Position numbers and translations under genes: made by a program. Below, piece after piece: positions 8,831-17,408 of a stretch of DNA of 64,000 nucleotides. Under the pieces are notes generated by a model. It saw nothing but the letters and a program-made list of their open reading frames with translations, was not told where the DNA came from and ran no database searches. The stretch spans positions 134,375 to 198,374 of the forward strand of contig NZ_LMEY01000029.1 in the NCBI RefSeq assembly GCF_001426665.1. The letters are read 5' to 3'. The first letter of the stretch is position 1; the number at the start of each line of letters is the position of its first letter. This DNA is from Rhizobium sp. Root1334. GTDB taxonomy: Bacteria; Pseudomonadota; Alphaproteobacteria; Rhizobiales; Rhizobiaceae.

Positions 8831-10342
8831 CTATTCCGAGATGATCTTCACCTTGTCGCCCGGCTTCACCGTCGAGGTGATCTGCATGGCGTTGATCAGC
8901 CGGAAGAGATCGAGCTTGCGGTCAGTTCCCATCATCCGGGCCGAAAGCGTGGCCAGCGTATCGTTCGCCTTGACGGTCACGACACGGATGCGCAGCGGCT
9001 TCAGGGCCGCGGCCTCCTGCGGCGTCATGCGGCGGAAGGAGGCGCGCAGCACATCGGCCGTCGGCTCCAGGCTCGGCGCGCCCTTCGGCACGGCGGTCAG
9101 GAACCGGTAGATCTGCGTGTCGATCCGGATCACGGTGACGTCGAAATCCCAGCGCTCCGCCGATGCCCGTGCCGTTGCCGCCTCAAGCCCGTTGATCGTC
9201 ACGGCATGGATCGTATCCGGCTGCAGGCCGGTTACCCAGCCGCTGCCGATATAGTCGGTCAGGCTGCGCTTCTGCGCATCGGCCACGCCGTCAAAGCGGA
9301 TTGCCGTCTCGTTCGGCCCGGTCGCAAGCACCGCCTCGGCCTTGTTGTCGATCTGGAAGCCGGCCGGTACATCGAAACGGATGCCGAGCGTTCCGTGCAG
9401 GAACGTCTGGCCACGGACATAACCCTCCTGCGGGCTGTCGCCATAGAGCAAGCCATCGATCCCGGCGAGATAATAGTCGCGGCCGCGATCACCGACAGCG
9501 CCTTCTGCGCCAAAGGCACGGGCATGGCGGCGGGCGAGATCGACGCGCTGCGGCGCGCTCGGATGGCTCGACAGGAAGTCCAGGCTCTGGTCGCTGTCCG
9601 GATCGACCGAGGAGAACCGGCTATAGGCTGCCATCGAATCGAGGAAGCGTGCCGCCGCATAGGGATCGTACCCGGCTTCACCGAGCATGCGCACACCGAT
9701 GACGTCGGCCTGCAATTCCTGATTGCGCGAGAAGGCCGCCAGGCGCAGCTTGCCCCGCGCCAATGCCTGCTTGCCGGCCAGATCGCTCGACAGCACTTCG
9801 GACACGACGCGGCTGGCAATCACCTCTGCCTCTTCGCGCTGCTGCCGCTCGATGCCATGGTTGGCGGTCACGTGTGCCATCTCGTGGGAGAGCACAGCGG
9901 CCACTTCCGAGGCATCGTCTGCGAGCGCCAGAAGGCCGCGCGTCACATAGAGATAGCCACCCGGCAGCGCAAAGGCGTTGATCGCGGGCGAGTTGAGGAT
10001 GGTGATGCGATAGGACTGGTTCGGGTTTTCCGAAACCGCCGTCAAAGCGCCGGTGATACGGGCAACCAACCGCTCGGTCTTTTGATCCTGATATTCGCCG
10101 CCGTAGCTCGCAACGATGCGCGGATGCTCGCGGGCGCCGACCTGGGCGCGCGGATCGTTCTTCTGGACTTCCTCGACGATCTGCGGATTGGAGGACGGCG
10201 AAACCTTGGGCTCATAGGTCTGCTCGATCACCGACTGGCAACCCGACAGGAGCAGGGCCCCGAACAACGCCGCGACGGCGCGATAGGACACGCCGAAGCC
10301 CGTTCCTGAATCCCGCTTTTGCGTTCCTGCCGTTCTGCTCAT
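8831..10342 (-). CDS. M48 family metalloprotease lipoprotein with LysM-like tail
   Basis: 503 residues. A signal peptide ends in the lipobox LLLSGC with C35 as lipidation site, so the protein is probably anchored to the outer membrane, facing the periplasm. The zinc-protease motif HEMAH is at residues 153-157, with the distal ligand in NQELQAD, as in BepA/LoiP/YfgC-type proteases that maintain outer-membrane proteins. A C-terminal segment (about 430-503, starting RVVTVKANDTLATL) resembles a LysM peptidoglycan-binding motif. The start at 10342 gives the lipoprotein signal directly; an upstream in-frame TTG/ATG extension lacks such character. It is convergent with the PBP gene. Confidence 0.88.
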   Translation of the reverse strand: MSRTAGTQKRDSGTGFGVSYRAVAALFGALLLSGCQSVIEQTYEPKVSPSSNPQIVEEVQKNDPRAQVGAREHPRIVASYGGEYQDQKTERLVARITGALTAVSENPNQSYRITILNSPAINAFALPGGYLYVTRGLLALADDASEVAAVLSHEMAHVTANHGIERQQREEAEVIASRVVSEVLSSDLAGKQALARGKLRLAAFSRNQELQADVIGVRMLGEAGYDPYAAARFLDSMAAYSRFSSVDPDSDQSLDFLSSHPSAPQRVDLARRHARAFGAEGAVGDRGRDYYLAGIDGLLYGDSPQEGYVRGQTFLHGTLGIRFDVPAGFQIDNKAEAVLATGPNETAIRFDGVADAQKRSLTDYIGSGWVTGLQPDTIHAVTINGLEAATARASAERWDFDVTVIRIDTQIYRFLTAVPKGAPSLEPTADVLRASFRRMTPQEAAALKPLRIRVVTVKANDTLATLSARMMGTDRKLDLFRLINAMQITSTVKPGDKVKIISE

Positions 10343-10625
10343 CGCCTCAGCTCGTTTCCAGTCTTCAGCCCAGCCGCGCAAACAGTCAGTTGATCGCGCG
10401 GATGCAAATTCAGTATTCTTTACAGCCGTATAAATAGGTCTGGCGCCAGTTACGGCAATGACCTGCTGTAACCTATTCGCGCCATGCGTGCCTAGCATAC
10501 ACCCATAGAAATAGTTTCCCCGTGATATCCCGGCAACGCACACCCAAACGTGAACGCGCAAGATAGCCAAAGCGCCGTCGCACAGGGTGTCGTTCAAATT
10601 GTGGCAAAAGCATCGCAGGCGATGC

Positions 10626-11348
10626 TCATCGCCCCAGAAACCGGGCGACCGCCGGAAGATCGGTATGCTCGAGAAACTGCGTCACCGGCTCATGCAGGAG
10701 AATGCGGCCCTTGTCGAGAAAGAGCACACTGTCTGCCAGCGTCCGGACGTCGTCAGGATGATGTGTAATGATCAGGATCGTGTGACCTTCCTGCTGGTGC
10801 AGATCAAGCAGAAGGCTGCTCATCCCGGCCCGCAGGCCCGGATCGAGCGCCGCAAACGGCTCGTCGAGCAACAGGACCGGCTTGCGGCGCACCAGCGCCC
10901 GGGCGAGCGCCACCCGCTGGCGTTCGCCGCCGGATAAGGTCGGCGGCAGGCGCTTGCCAAACCCCTCCAGTCCGACGCGCAGTAGCGCGCTTGCGATTTT
11001 CGCCTTTTCCTTGATGCCAAGCCTCAGTGCCGGATCGATGCCGAGACCGATATTGGTGGCGACGTCGAGATGCGCAAACAGGTTGTGCTCCTGAAAGATC
11101 ACCGAGACCGGCCGTTCGGCAGGATCGCGCCCGGCAACATCTTTCCCGAGAATCTCAACCTGGCCGGTATCCGGTGTTTCGAACCCGGCGATCACATTGA
11201 GCAGCGTCGACTTGCCGGAACCGGATGCCCCCGTCACGGCAACGATCTGTCCCTTGCCGACGGCGCAATCGAAATGTAGTCCGGTTTCATCGAACTGGAC
11301 CCGCACGTTGTCGAGACGAACAGCGATATCCGTTTCAGGCAGTGACAT
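10626..11348 (-). CDS. thiQ: Thiamine ABC transporter, ATP-binding protein
   Basis: 240-residue ABC ATPase. Walker A is at residues 40-48 (GASGSGKST), the signature LSGGE at 138-142, and Walker B with DEP at 158-164. It energises thiamine/TPP uptake with ThiP and ThiB. The start overlaps the thiP stop by 14 nt, indicating translational coupling. It is the last gene of the riboswitch-headed minus-strand operon thiB-thiP-thiQ. Substrate assignment rests on the TPP riboswitch and the partner proteins, not on the ATPase itself. Confidence 0.92.
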   Translation of the reverse strand: MSLPETDIAVRLDNVRVQFDETGLHFDCAVGKGQIVAVTGASGSGKSTLLNVIAGFETPDTGQVEILGKDVAGRDPAERPVSVIFQEHNLFAHLDVATNIGLGIDPALRLGIKEKAKIASALLRVGLEGFGKRLPPTLSGGERQRVALARALVRRKPVLLLDEPFAALDPGLRAGMSSLLLDLHQQEGHTILIITHHPDDVRTLADSVLFLDKGRILLHEPVTQFLEHTDLPAVARFLGR

Positions 11349-12978
11349 CTTTTCTCCTCTGATCGTCAGCCCCTGCCCGCGGCGTCCCGGCGATCGTTAG
11401 CACCAGGCAGACAAGCCCGAGAAACAAGGCCAGGCCCGCCGCATCGGTCGAGCGGTAACCTGCCATGCGGCTGTACAGCAGCCAGGGCAGCGTCACCATA
11501 TCCTGCGAGCCGAACAGCGCCACGGCGCCGAGATCGCCAAGTGACAGGGCGCAGGCAAAAGACAGCGCCATCAGCAACGGCCTGCGCAAACCCGGCCAAT
11601 CGATCAGCCGCAGACGATGCCAGCCGCTGAGACCAAGGCTGACCGCAAGTTTGGCCGTGCGGGCCGTATGCGTGGCCATTGCCGGTTCCAGCACGCGATA
11701 AACGAAAGGCAGCGCCATCAGCGTATTGATCAGGATGACCAGCAGCGGCGCAAATCGTGCGACATCTCCGAACGGCCGCAACAGCAAAAACCAGCCAGCC
11801 CCCAGAACCACCGGCGGCACCAGCAGCACCAGCGACGAACTGGCAAAAATCCCCACAGCCAGCCCCCGAAGAAGCACCGCTGGCCGCCTCGACGACAGGG
11901 CTGCCTGCCGCGCCCGGATCATGAGGGAGGCGGAGACAACACAAAGCAGCCCCGAGATCAGCGCAATGACGATACTGGTGATCAGCGCCCGCCGCACCAT
12001 CGGATCCCCGGCAAGCTTGACGAGATCGGCACGCAGGCCGGAAGAGACGACCGAGCCGAGCGGCAGAGCCAGAAACAGAACGGCAAGCGCGATCACCAGT
12101 CCGTCGCCTGCCCGACCAAACCCACCGCGTCCATCAAAGCGGCGCACCCTGCGCCCGCCGCCATGCCCCTCGTCTGCCGCAGGTGTGAGCAGCCGGATCG
12201 CAACCAGCAGCGCGGCGGTCACGGAAATCTGCAGCAGCGACAGCGCGATAGCCCGTGGCGGATCGAAATCGAAGCGCAGCGCCTGATAGATAGCAACCTC
12301 GATCGTACTCGCCGCCGGCCCGCCGCCCAGCGTCAGCACCAGCGTAAAGCTGGTGGCGCAAAGCATGAAGATCAGCCCGGCAATGCCGGGCAAAAGCCCA
12401 CGGATCACCGGCCATTCGATAAAGCGGAAAATCGACAGCGGCCGCATGCCGAGATTGGCCCCGGCCAGCCAGTATTCGCCGGGAATACGCTCCAGCCCGC
12501 CCAGCATCAGCCGGGCGGCGAGCGGCATGTTGAAAAAGACATGGGCAACGAGAATGCCCGACAGGCCGTAGATGCTGACCGGCTGGTCGAGACCGATGGC
12601 CACCAACGCGGTATTCAAAGCGCCCTGCCGTCCCCAGATGCCGATCAGTCCCAAAGCTGCCACGAGCGCCGGCAGCCCCAGCGGCAGCGCCATCAGCCGG
12701 ATGATCCAGACACGGCCGGGGAACGCCGCCTGCCGCGCCAAGGCCCGCGCCACCGGAATGGCAAAGACAATCGACAGAACGGTCGAAAGCGACGCCTGCA
12801 GCAGCGTGAACCGGGCCACGCGCCAGACATAGGCATCGAACACCACGCCGTCATTGGCGGATCCCGGCTCGTCGAAAGCCAGGAGTGCCACCGCCGCCAG
12901 ACAGACGAACAGCACAATGCCACCGAGGCATAGCGCCCCGGCAGTCAGTGTCAGACGTCGTTCCATGCGGTTGATCAT
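11335..12978 (-). CDS. thiP: Thiamine ABC transporter, permease protein
   Basis: 547-residue inner-membrane protein with two homologous permease halves and about twelve membrane segments, as expected for ThiP, which forms the whole channel from one chain. I chose the start MINRMERR at 12978; ATG at 12966 (MERR) is an alternative. An open upstream extension to 13068 is translated from a RIME-like palindrome (…GHLLPAGEK…) and is not real coding sequence. It is separated from thiB by two RIME-like repeats and overlaps thiQ. Confidence 0.92.
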   Translation of the reverse strand: MINRMERRLTLTAGALCLGGIVLFVCLAAVALLAFDEPGSANDGVVFDAYVWRVARFTLLQASLSTVLSIVFAIPVARALARQAAFPGRVWIIRLMALPLGLPALVAALGLIGIWGRQGALNTALVAIGLDQPVSIYGLSGILVAHVFFNMPLAARLMLGGLERIPGEYWLAGANLGMRPLSIFRFIEWPVIRGLLPGIAGLIFMLCATSFTLVLTLGGGPAASTIEVAIYQALRFDFDPPRAIALSLLQISVTAALLVAIRLLTPAADEGHGGGRRVRRFDGRGGFGRAGDGLVIALAVLFLALPLGSVVSSGLRADLVKLAGDPMVRRALITSIVIALISGLLCVVSASLMIRARQAALSSRRPAVLLRGLAVGIFASSSLVLLVPPVVLGAGWFLLLRPFGDVARFAPLLVILINTLMALPFVYRVLEPAMATHTARTAKLAVSLGLSGWHRLRLIDWPGLRRPLLMALSFACALSLGDLGAVALFGSQDMVTLPWLLYSRMAGYRSTDAAGLALFLGLVCLVLTIAGTPRAGADDQRRKDVTA

Positions 12979-13016
12979 GATGGCTTCGTATTGCTTTCGG
13001 GCGTCGCCTCGCCCTT

Positions 13017-13140
13017 TCTTCTCCCCAGCGGGGAGAAGGTGGCCCGCAGGGCCGGATGAGGGGGCCAAACACTCAGAATGTGCCGAACCGCCCCCTCATC
13101 GCCTCGCAGTCGCTCGGCACTTCTCCCCGCTGGGGAGAAG
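13017..13140. repeat. RIME-like element, complete (two palindromes)
   Basis: Two CTTCTCCCC/GGGGAGAAG palindromes face each other, with GGTGGCCCGCAGGGCCGGATG and a pairing GGGGGCC.../CCCCCTCAT segment between. Length is about 124 nt. It lies between thiB and thiP, inside the operon. Confidence 0.75.
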
Positions 13141-13228
13141 AAGAAATGATCGTCCCGGCACATCCAGTTCCTGTTCATCGCCGCCAGCCACTCATCAATC
13201 CAGACCTCCAGCCACCTGAGAACCTTGG

Positions 13229-13342
13229 CCCCTCACCCTAGCCCTCTCCCCGCACGCGGGGAGAGGGGATGACAGAGCTTGCCGCAAATCCCTTCTCCCC
13301 GTCACAACGGGGAGAAGGTGGCCGACAGGCCGGATGAGGGGC
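13229..13342. repeat. RIME-like element, complete (variant)
   Basis: Palindromes CTCTCCCCGCACGCGGGGAGAG and CTTCTCCCC..GGGGAGAAG, bounded by CCCCTCACCC and GGATGAGGGG. This is the second copy in the 385-nt thiB-thiP gap. Its arms are nearly identical to the element at 30439 read in the opposite direction. Confidence 0.75.
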
Positions 13343-13363
13343 AGGCCTTGCCCAAACGAGGTG

Positions 13364-14374
13364 CTAATTCTTGCTCATCGCAGCCAGCCATTCGTCGATC
13401 CAGGCCTTGCGGTTAGCCGCCACTTCATCCGACGACATCAGAAACGTCTTTTCCGGCGCCACCAGCTTGCCGAATGCCTCCGGCAGCGGTTCCTTGGTGG
13501 CGGCAACCGGCATCATCCAGTTGGTCGTCGGGATGATCGACTGGAATTCAGGGCCGGTGACGAAGGTCAGAAAATCCTTGGCGAGCGCCGGGTCCTTGGC
13601 AGCCTTGGTCATGCCGGCGACTTCAATCTGGATATAGTGGCCTTCGGAAAAGGCAGCAGCCTGATAGCGGTCTGTATTTTCGGCAACCATATGGTAGGCA
13701 GGCGACGTGGTGTAGGAAAGCACCATCGGCGCTTCGCCCTTGGTGAACAGGCCGTAGGCTTCCGACCAGCCTGGCGTGACGGTCAGAACACGATCCTTGA
13801 GCTTGGCCCAGGCGGCACCGGCCTCATCGCCGTAGACCGATTTCATCCAGAGCAGCAGGCCAAGCCCCGGCGTCGAGGTGCGCGGATCCTCGATGACGAT
13901 CTTCTGGTTCGGATCGCCCTCGACCAGTTCCTTCAGGCTCTTCGGCGGCTCCTTCATCGTCTCAGTGTCATAAACCACGGCAAAATGGCCGTAATCATAG
14001 GGAACGAAGGTATCGTCGGTGAAACCACCGGGAACCTTGACGGCCGAGGTGTCGATGCCATGCGGCGCAAAGAAGCCGGTTGCCTTGGCTTCGGACACAA
14101 GATTGGTATCGAGGCCCAGCACGATATCGGCCTTGGACGACGCACCCTCGAGCTTCAGCCGGGTCAGGAGTTCGACACCATCGGCGACGCTGACATAGGA
14201 AACCTTGCACCCGCAGGTCTTTTCGAAGGCTTCCGCCACCTTGGCGGCGGGCCCCCATTCGCTGGTGAAGCTTTCATAGGTATAGACCGTCAGCACCTTG
14301 TCTTCGGCCGAGGCGGAAAACGCGATGGTGAATGCAGCAGCTGCTGCGAGAAATGGAATGATTGCCTTGCGCAT
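13364..14374 (-). CDS. thiB: Thiamine ABC transporter, periplasmic thiamine-binding protein
   Basis: 336 residues with a Sec signal peptide (MRKAIIPFLAAAAAF...SASA|EDK). The mature protein begins VLTVYTYESFTSEWGPA, the family's typical N-terminal strand. It delivers thiamine or its phosphates to ThiPQ in the inner membrane. The ATG at 14374 is preceded by GAGGAG, and upstream lies the TPP riboswitch, which rules out the longer frame reaching 14503. First gene of thiBPQ. Confidence 0.94.
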   Translation of the reverse strand: MRKAIIPFLAAAAAFTIAFSASAEDKVLTVYTYESFTSEWGPAAKVAEAFEKTCGCKVSYVSVADGVELLTRLKLEGASSKADIVLGLDTNLVSEAKATGFFAPHGIDTSAVKVPGGFTDDTFVPYDYGHFAVVYDTETMKEPPKSLKELVEGDPNQKIVIEDPRTSTPGLGLLLWMKSVYGDEAGAAWAKLKDRVLTVTPGWSEAYGLFTKGEAPMVLSYTTSPAYHMVAENTDRYQAAAFSEGHYIQIEVAGMTKAAKDPALAKDFLTFVTGPEFQSIIPTTNWMMPVAATKEPLPEAFGKLVAPEKTFLMSSDEVAANRKAWIDEWLAAMSKN

Positions 14375-14428
14375 CCGCGCCTCCTCATAAATCCAAAATT
14401 GGGAATAGGGCGCTGGAATGTGCCGTCT

Positions 14429-14527
14429 AATCCCTCCGCCGGTACAAACCGGATCAGGTTCTTCGGGTTGGCTTTTGAATAGCCTCTCAGCCGAACGTTC
14501 CATAAAAGAACGGCCGGCACCCCGTTA
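14429..14527 (-). ncRNA. TPP riboswitch (THI element)
   Basis: Read on the minus strand, the element starts GGGGTGCC, carries the conserved GGCTGAGAGG core, then the second core GAACCTGATCCGG, a TACCGG arm and the closing GGAGGGA. These are the diagnostic THI-box segments that bind thiamine pyrophosphate. It ends 55 nt before the thiB start, so high TPP should block thiBPQ expression, either by termination or by masking the GAGGAG site. Confidence 0.95.
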
Positions 14528-14669
14528 GAGCAGGAGGAGGTTTAGACCCGGGCGAAATACTTGGCAAGTGGGGATTGTTGCCCCGCCCGATTACCGCAAA
14601 GCGGACATAATCCCATGACATGGGGCCTTATTGATTGAGAAATTTAGAGTGATACTGGAGATACGCCCG

Positions 14670-14993
14670 ATGACCGAGACGTGCCGCATCCTTACCCCCG
14701 CCGAACAGAAAATCAGCGGCATAATGGTACGAGCCGAGCAAGCAATGATGGCGGCCATCTACAAAGCTGTCGAGGATGCCACCACGCAGACCGCCAATGA
14801 ATTGCGTTCGATTGGCGCGCAGGACGAAGCGCCGGCATATGATTACTTTGCGGCCACCGCTCAACAACAGCTTTTTTTGTCGCAATGCGGCGCCGACCCC
14901 GAAACGCTTGAAGGCGGAAATCCCGAAATCGCCGCCCAGATCATCACCAATTATCAGAACATCTCCGACCACTACTGGCGCAAAAAAGGCTGA
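14670..14993 (+). CDS. Hypothetical protein
   Basis: 107 residues, soluble, no recognised family. It contains two cysteines, few charged clusters and a mostly helical composition (AEQKISGIMVRAEQAMMAAIY). The ATG at 14670 follows CTGGAG with correct spacing, better than the start at 14631. It is divergent from the TPP riboswitch and convergent with the DHA2 exporter. Coding status is supported by codon use and start signal only. Confidence 0.55.
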   Translation: MTETCRILTPAEQKISGIMVRAEQAMMAAIYKAVEDATTQTANELRSIGAQDEAPAYDYFAATAQQQLFLSQCGADPETLEGGNPEIAAQIITNYQNISDHYWRKKG

Positions 14994-15023
14994 AGTACCG
15001 GCCGAAAGACGACGGCCAGCCCC

Positions 15024-16526
15024 TCATGCCGCCGGCTTCTGCGGCAACCTTACCGCTTTCAGGCTGATGGCCGCGATGAGCGAGATCAGCGAGATACCGC
15101 CAGCCGTCAAAAACAGCGGCAGGAAGGCGGCCGTATAGCTATCAGCCACCAGCTGGCGGGTCGCCTCCGGTAATGTCGACAGCACCAGCGGCGTCAGCTT
15201 TTCGATATCGGCAACACCCGGGATCGCCGTGGCGCCGCGGGCAAGACCTGCCGCGATGATTGCACCATAGATCGAGATGGCAATCGAGGCGCCGCCCATC
15301 CGTGACAGGGTGACCGCGCCGGTCGCCGCCCCGACATCACCACGCGAGGCGATGTTCTGCACCGCGACGATCGGCACCTGCTGGCCAAACCCGATGCCGA
15401 TGCCATGCAGCGCCATGATCGCGCAAATCACATAAAGCGGCGTACCGGGCTCAATCTGGGTAAAGATGAGCAAGGCCAGAACCGTCAGGCTGGCGCTGAC
15501 GATGGCAAACGGCTTGTAGCGGCCCGAGCGCGAAATCAGCCTCCCTGCCGTCAGCGAGCCGCAGACGATACCGCCGGTCAGCATGATGAACAGCAAGCCA
15601 GCCAGCGACGGCGACAGCCCCGTCGTCGTCTGCAGATACAGCGCGAAATAGTTGACCATGCCGATGCCGACGGCACCGCTCGCCAGCGAAATCACCAGCA
15701 TCAGGCTGAATGTCGGGTTGCGAAACAGTGTCAGGGGAACGATCGGCTCCGGCGCCCGGCGCTCGACAACCACCCAGGCCGTCGCGCAGACCACGCCGAG
15801 CGCAACGATCGCCAGACTGCCGAATGAAAGTAGCGAGCCAAACAGTTCGGCACCGTCGCCCAGAAGCACGACGCAGGTTACCGAACCCGCCAGCAGCAGC
15901 GCACCGGCATAGTCGATGGTCGGACGGCGTGTCGGGCGGCGGTAGGGCAGGAAGACGAACAGGCCGATCAGCACCGCGATGCCGATCGGGATATTGATGA
16001 GGAAGATCGAGCGCCAGCCGAAATGGTCGCTCATCGCCCCGCCAAGTACCGGACCGACGGCCCCGGAGGCCATCAGGACGAGGCTGGAATAGCTCTGGTA
16101 GCGCGCCCGCTCGCGCGGCTCGAACAGATCGGCGTTGATGGAAAAGATCGATACCATGATGCCGCCGCCACCCAGGCCCTGCAGCACACGGGCGGCAATC
16201 AGCGTGTTCATCGACACGGCAAGACCACAGGCGATCGACCCCAGCGTGAAGATCGTCACCGCCGTGACCATCACATATTTGCGGCCGAACAGATCGCCCA
16301 GCTTGCCGTAAAGCGGCATGACGGCACAGGTGGCCAGCAGATAGGCCGAGCCGATCCAGCCGAAACGCTCCATCTGGCCAAACTCGCCAACAATGGTCGG
16401 CAGCGCGGTGGCGACAATCTGGTTGTCCAGCGTCGCCATGAACAAAGCCGTCATCAGGAAGAAGAAAAGGGTGAGCCGCAGCGCTGGGCTCGAAACGAGC
16501 GGCGCCGGCGCGATGTGCATGTCCAT
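15024..16526 (-). CDS. MFS drug exporter, DHA2 (EmrB/QacA) family
   Basis: 500 residues with about fourteen membrane segments, the hallmark of DHA2 proton-driven exporters. Motif A is GDLFGRKYVM near residue 78. A proline/glycine-rich fifth segment (ASGAVGPVLGGAMSDHFGWR) gives motif C of antiporters. It is transcribed divergently from a MarR-type regulator 120 nt away, with a palindrome in between. That arrangement suggests substrate-induced derepression of a multidrug efflux pump. No EmrA-like adaptor is adjacent. Confidence 0.88.
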   Translation of the reverse strand: MDMHIAPAPLVSSPALRLTLFFFLMTALFMATLDNQIVATALPTIVGEFGQMERFGWIGSAYLLATCAVMPLYGKLGDLFGRKYVMVTAVTIFTLGSIACGLAVSMNTLIAARVLQGLGGGGIMVSIFSINADLFEPRERARYQSYSSLVLMASGAVGPVLGGAMSDHFGWRSIFLINIPIGIAVLIGLFVFLPYRRPTRRPTIDYAGALLLAGSVTCVVLLGDGAELFGSLLSFGSLAIVALGVVCATAWVVVERRAPEPIVPLTLFRNPTFSLMLVISLASGAVGIGMVNYFALYLQTTTGLSPSLAGLLFIMLTGGIVCGSLTAGRLISRSGRYKPFAIVSASLTVLALLIFTQIEPGTPLYVICAIMALHGIGIGFGQQVPIVAVQNIASRGDVGAATGAVTLSRMGGASIAISIYGAIIAAGLARGATAIPGVADIEKLTPLVLSTLPEATRQLVADSYTAAFLPLFLTAGGISLISLIAAISLKAVRLPQKPAA

Positions 16527-16555
16527 GGGAGCGTTCCGGTTGGTTTTGGCAATTT

Positions 16556-16589
16556 ATGTGCTGTTAGCATATATTTGTCAACAGCACAT
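16556..16589. promoter_or_regulatory. Inverted-repeat operator between exporter and MarR regulator
   Basis: Perfect 10-bp arms ATGTGCTGTT (16556-16565) and AACAGCACAT (16580-16589) with a 14-nt AT-rich spacer containing GCATAT. A related half site GAGCATATT follows at 16599. The only palindrome in the 120-nt divergent intergenic region, it is the natural binding site for the adjacent MarR protein. Confidence 0.65.
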
Positions 16590-16646
16590 TTATGCCGAGA
16601 GCATATTCATGCTTTATGGATCGCGCTTGTTTTGCTAGGATCAGCC

Positions 16647-17171
16647 ATGGATCACGCACCTTTGCCCCTGGAATGCACATCTGAGACCGGAGAGCCCGAG
16701 GCCAGCCGCGCCCTGATCGGCCGCTCGATGGGCCGCTGGCGCACGATGATCGGCCGCCGCGTGCTGGCGCGCCTCGCCATCAGCAATGTCGCGCCCAGTC
16801 TCGAAATCACCCATCTCGACGTTCTCGATGCCGTCAGGCGGGCCGAACCGGAGGGCGAAGTCACGGTCGGCACCATCGCCGGGATGATGCGCATCGATCC
16901 CTCCCGCGCCAGCCGCATCGTCGGCGAAATGGTGGCGCGCGGCGCTCTGAGGCGCGAGGCCTCGCAGGCCGATGCCCGCCGCATCATCGTCGTGATGACC
17001 GAGCTCGGCCAGCAATTGATGGGCGAAATCCAGGCGGTCAAGCGTAACGTCATCGACAGCGTGCTGGCCGACTGGCCGGAAGAAGACGTCGCCAGCTTCT
17101 CCCTCCTCTTCGACCGCTTCGTCACCTCCTTCGAACAGGTCTGCACCACCCCCGGCAAGGATACGGATTAG
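16647..17171 (+). CDS. MarR family transcriptional regulator
   Basis: 174 residues. The winged helix-turn-helix covers about residues 55-125 (VGTIAGMMRIDPSRASRIVGEMVARGALRR then the wing with DARRIIVVMTELG), a classical MarR layout flanked by dimerisation helices. The ATG at 16647 has an AGGA site. It probably represses itself and the divergent DHA2 exporter through the palindrome at 16556. The ligand is unknown. Confidence 0.9.
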   Translation: MDHAPLPLECTSETGEPEASRALIGRSMGRWRTMIGRRVLARLAISNVAPSLEITHLDVLDAVRRAEPEGEVTVGTIAGMMRIDPSRASRIVGEMVARGALRREASQADARRIIVVMTELGQQLMGEIQAVKRNVIDSVLADWPEEDVASFSLLFDRFVTSFEQVCTTPGKDTD

Positions 17172-17220
17172 CGGCGATCTCCCTCTTTTCCATAACGGGG
17201 CAAGGGCGAGCGGCAGACAC

Positions 17221-17346
17221 CCTCTTCTCCCCGGCGGGGAGAAGTGCCGAACGCAGTGAGGCGATGAGGGGGCCGCTCGGCAATTTCTGAGCGTGTGGCC
17301 CCCTCATCCGGCCCTTTGGGCCACCTTCTCCCCGCCGGGGAGAAGA
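17221..17346. repeat. RIME-like element, complete
   Basis: CTTCTCCCCGGCGGGGAGAAG at the left, GCGATGAGGGGGCCGC... and GGCCCCCTCATCCGGCCC in the centre, CCACCTTCTCCCCGCCGGGGAG at the right. It is the inverted counterpart of the element at 13017 and sits just before the thiamine pyrophosphokinase gene. Confidence 0.75.
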
Positions 17347-17408
17347 GAACACCAAATCCACGCCTGCCCCTTCCCCTCATCCCCCTGTTTACGCTATGGC
17401 CATGCGCC

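Noticed and set aside
12979..13068. Upstream extension of thiP.
   Set aside because: It is translated RIME-like repeat; the same peptide-like string GHLLPAGEK appears upstream of the thiamine pyrophosphokinase from another copy.
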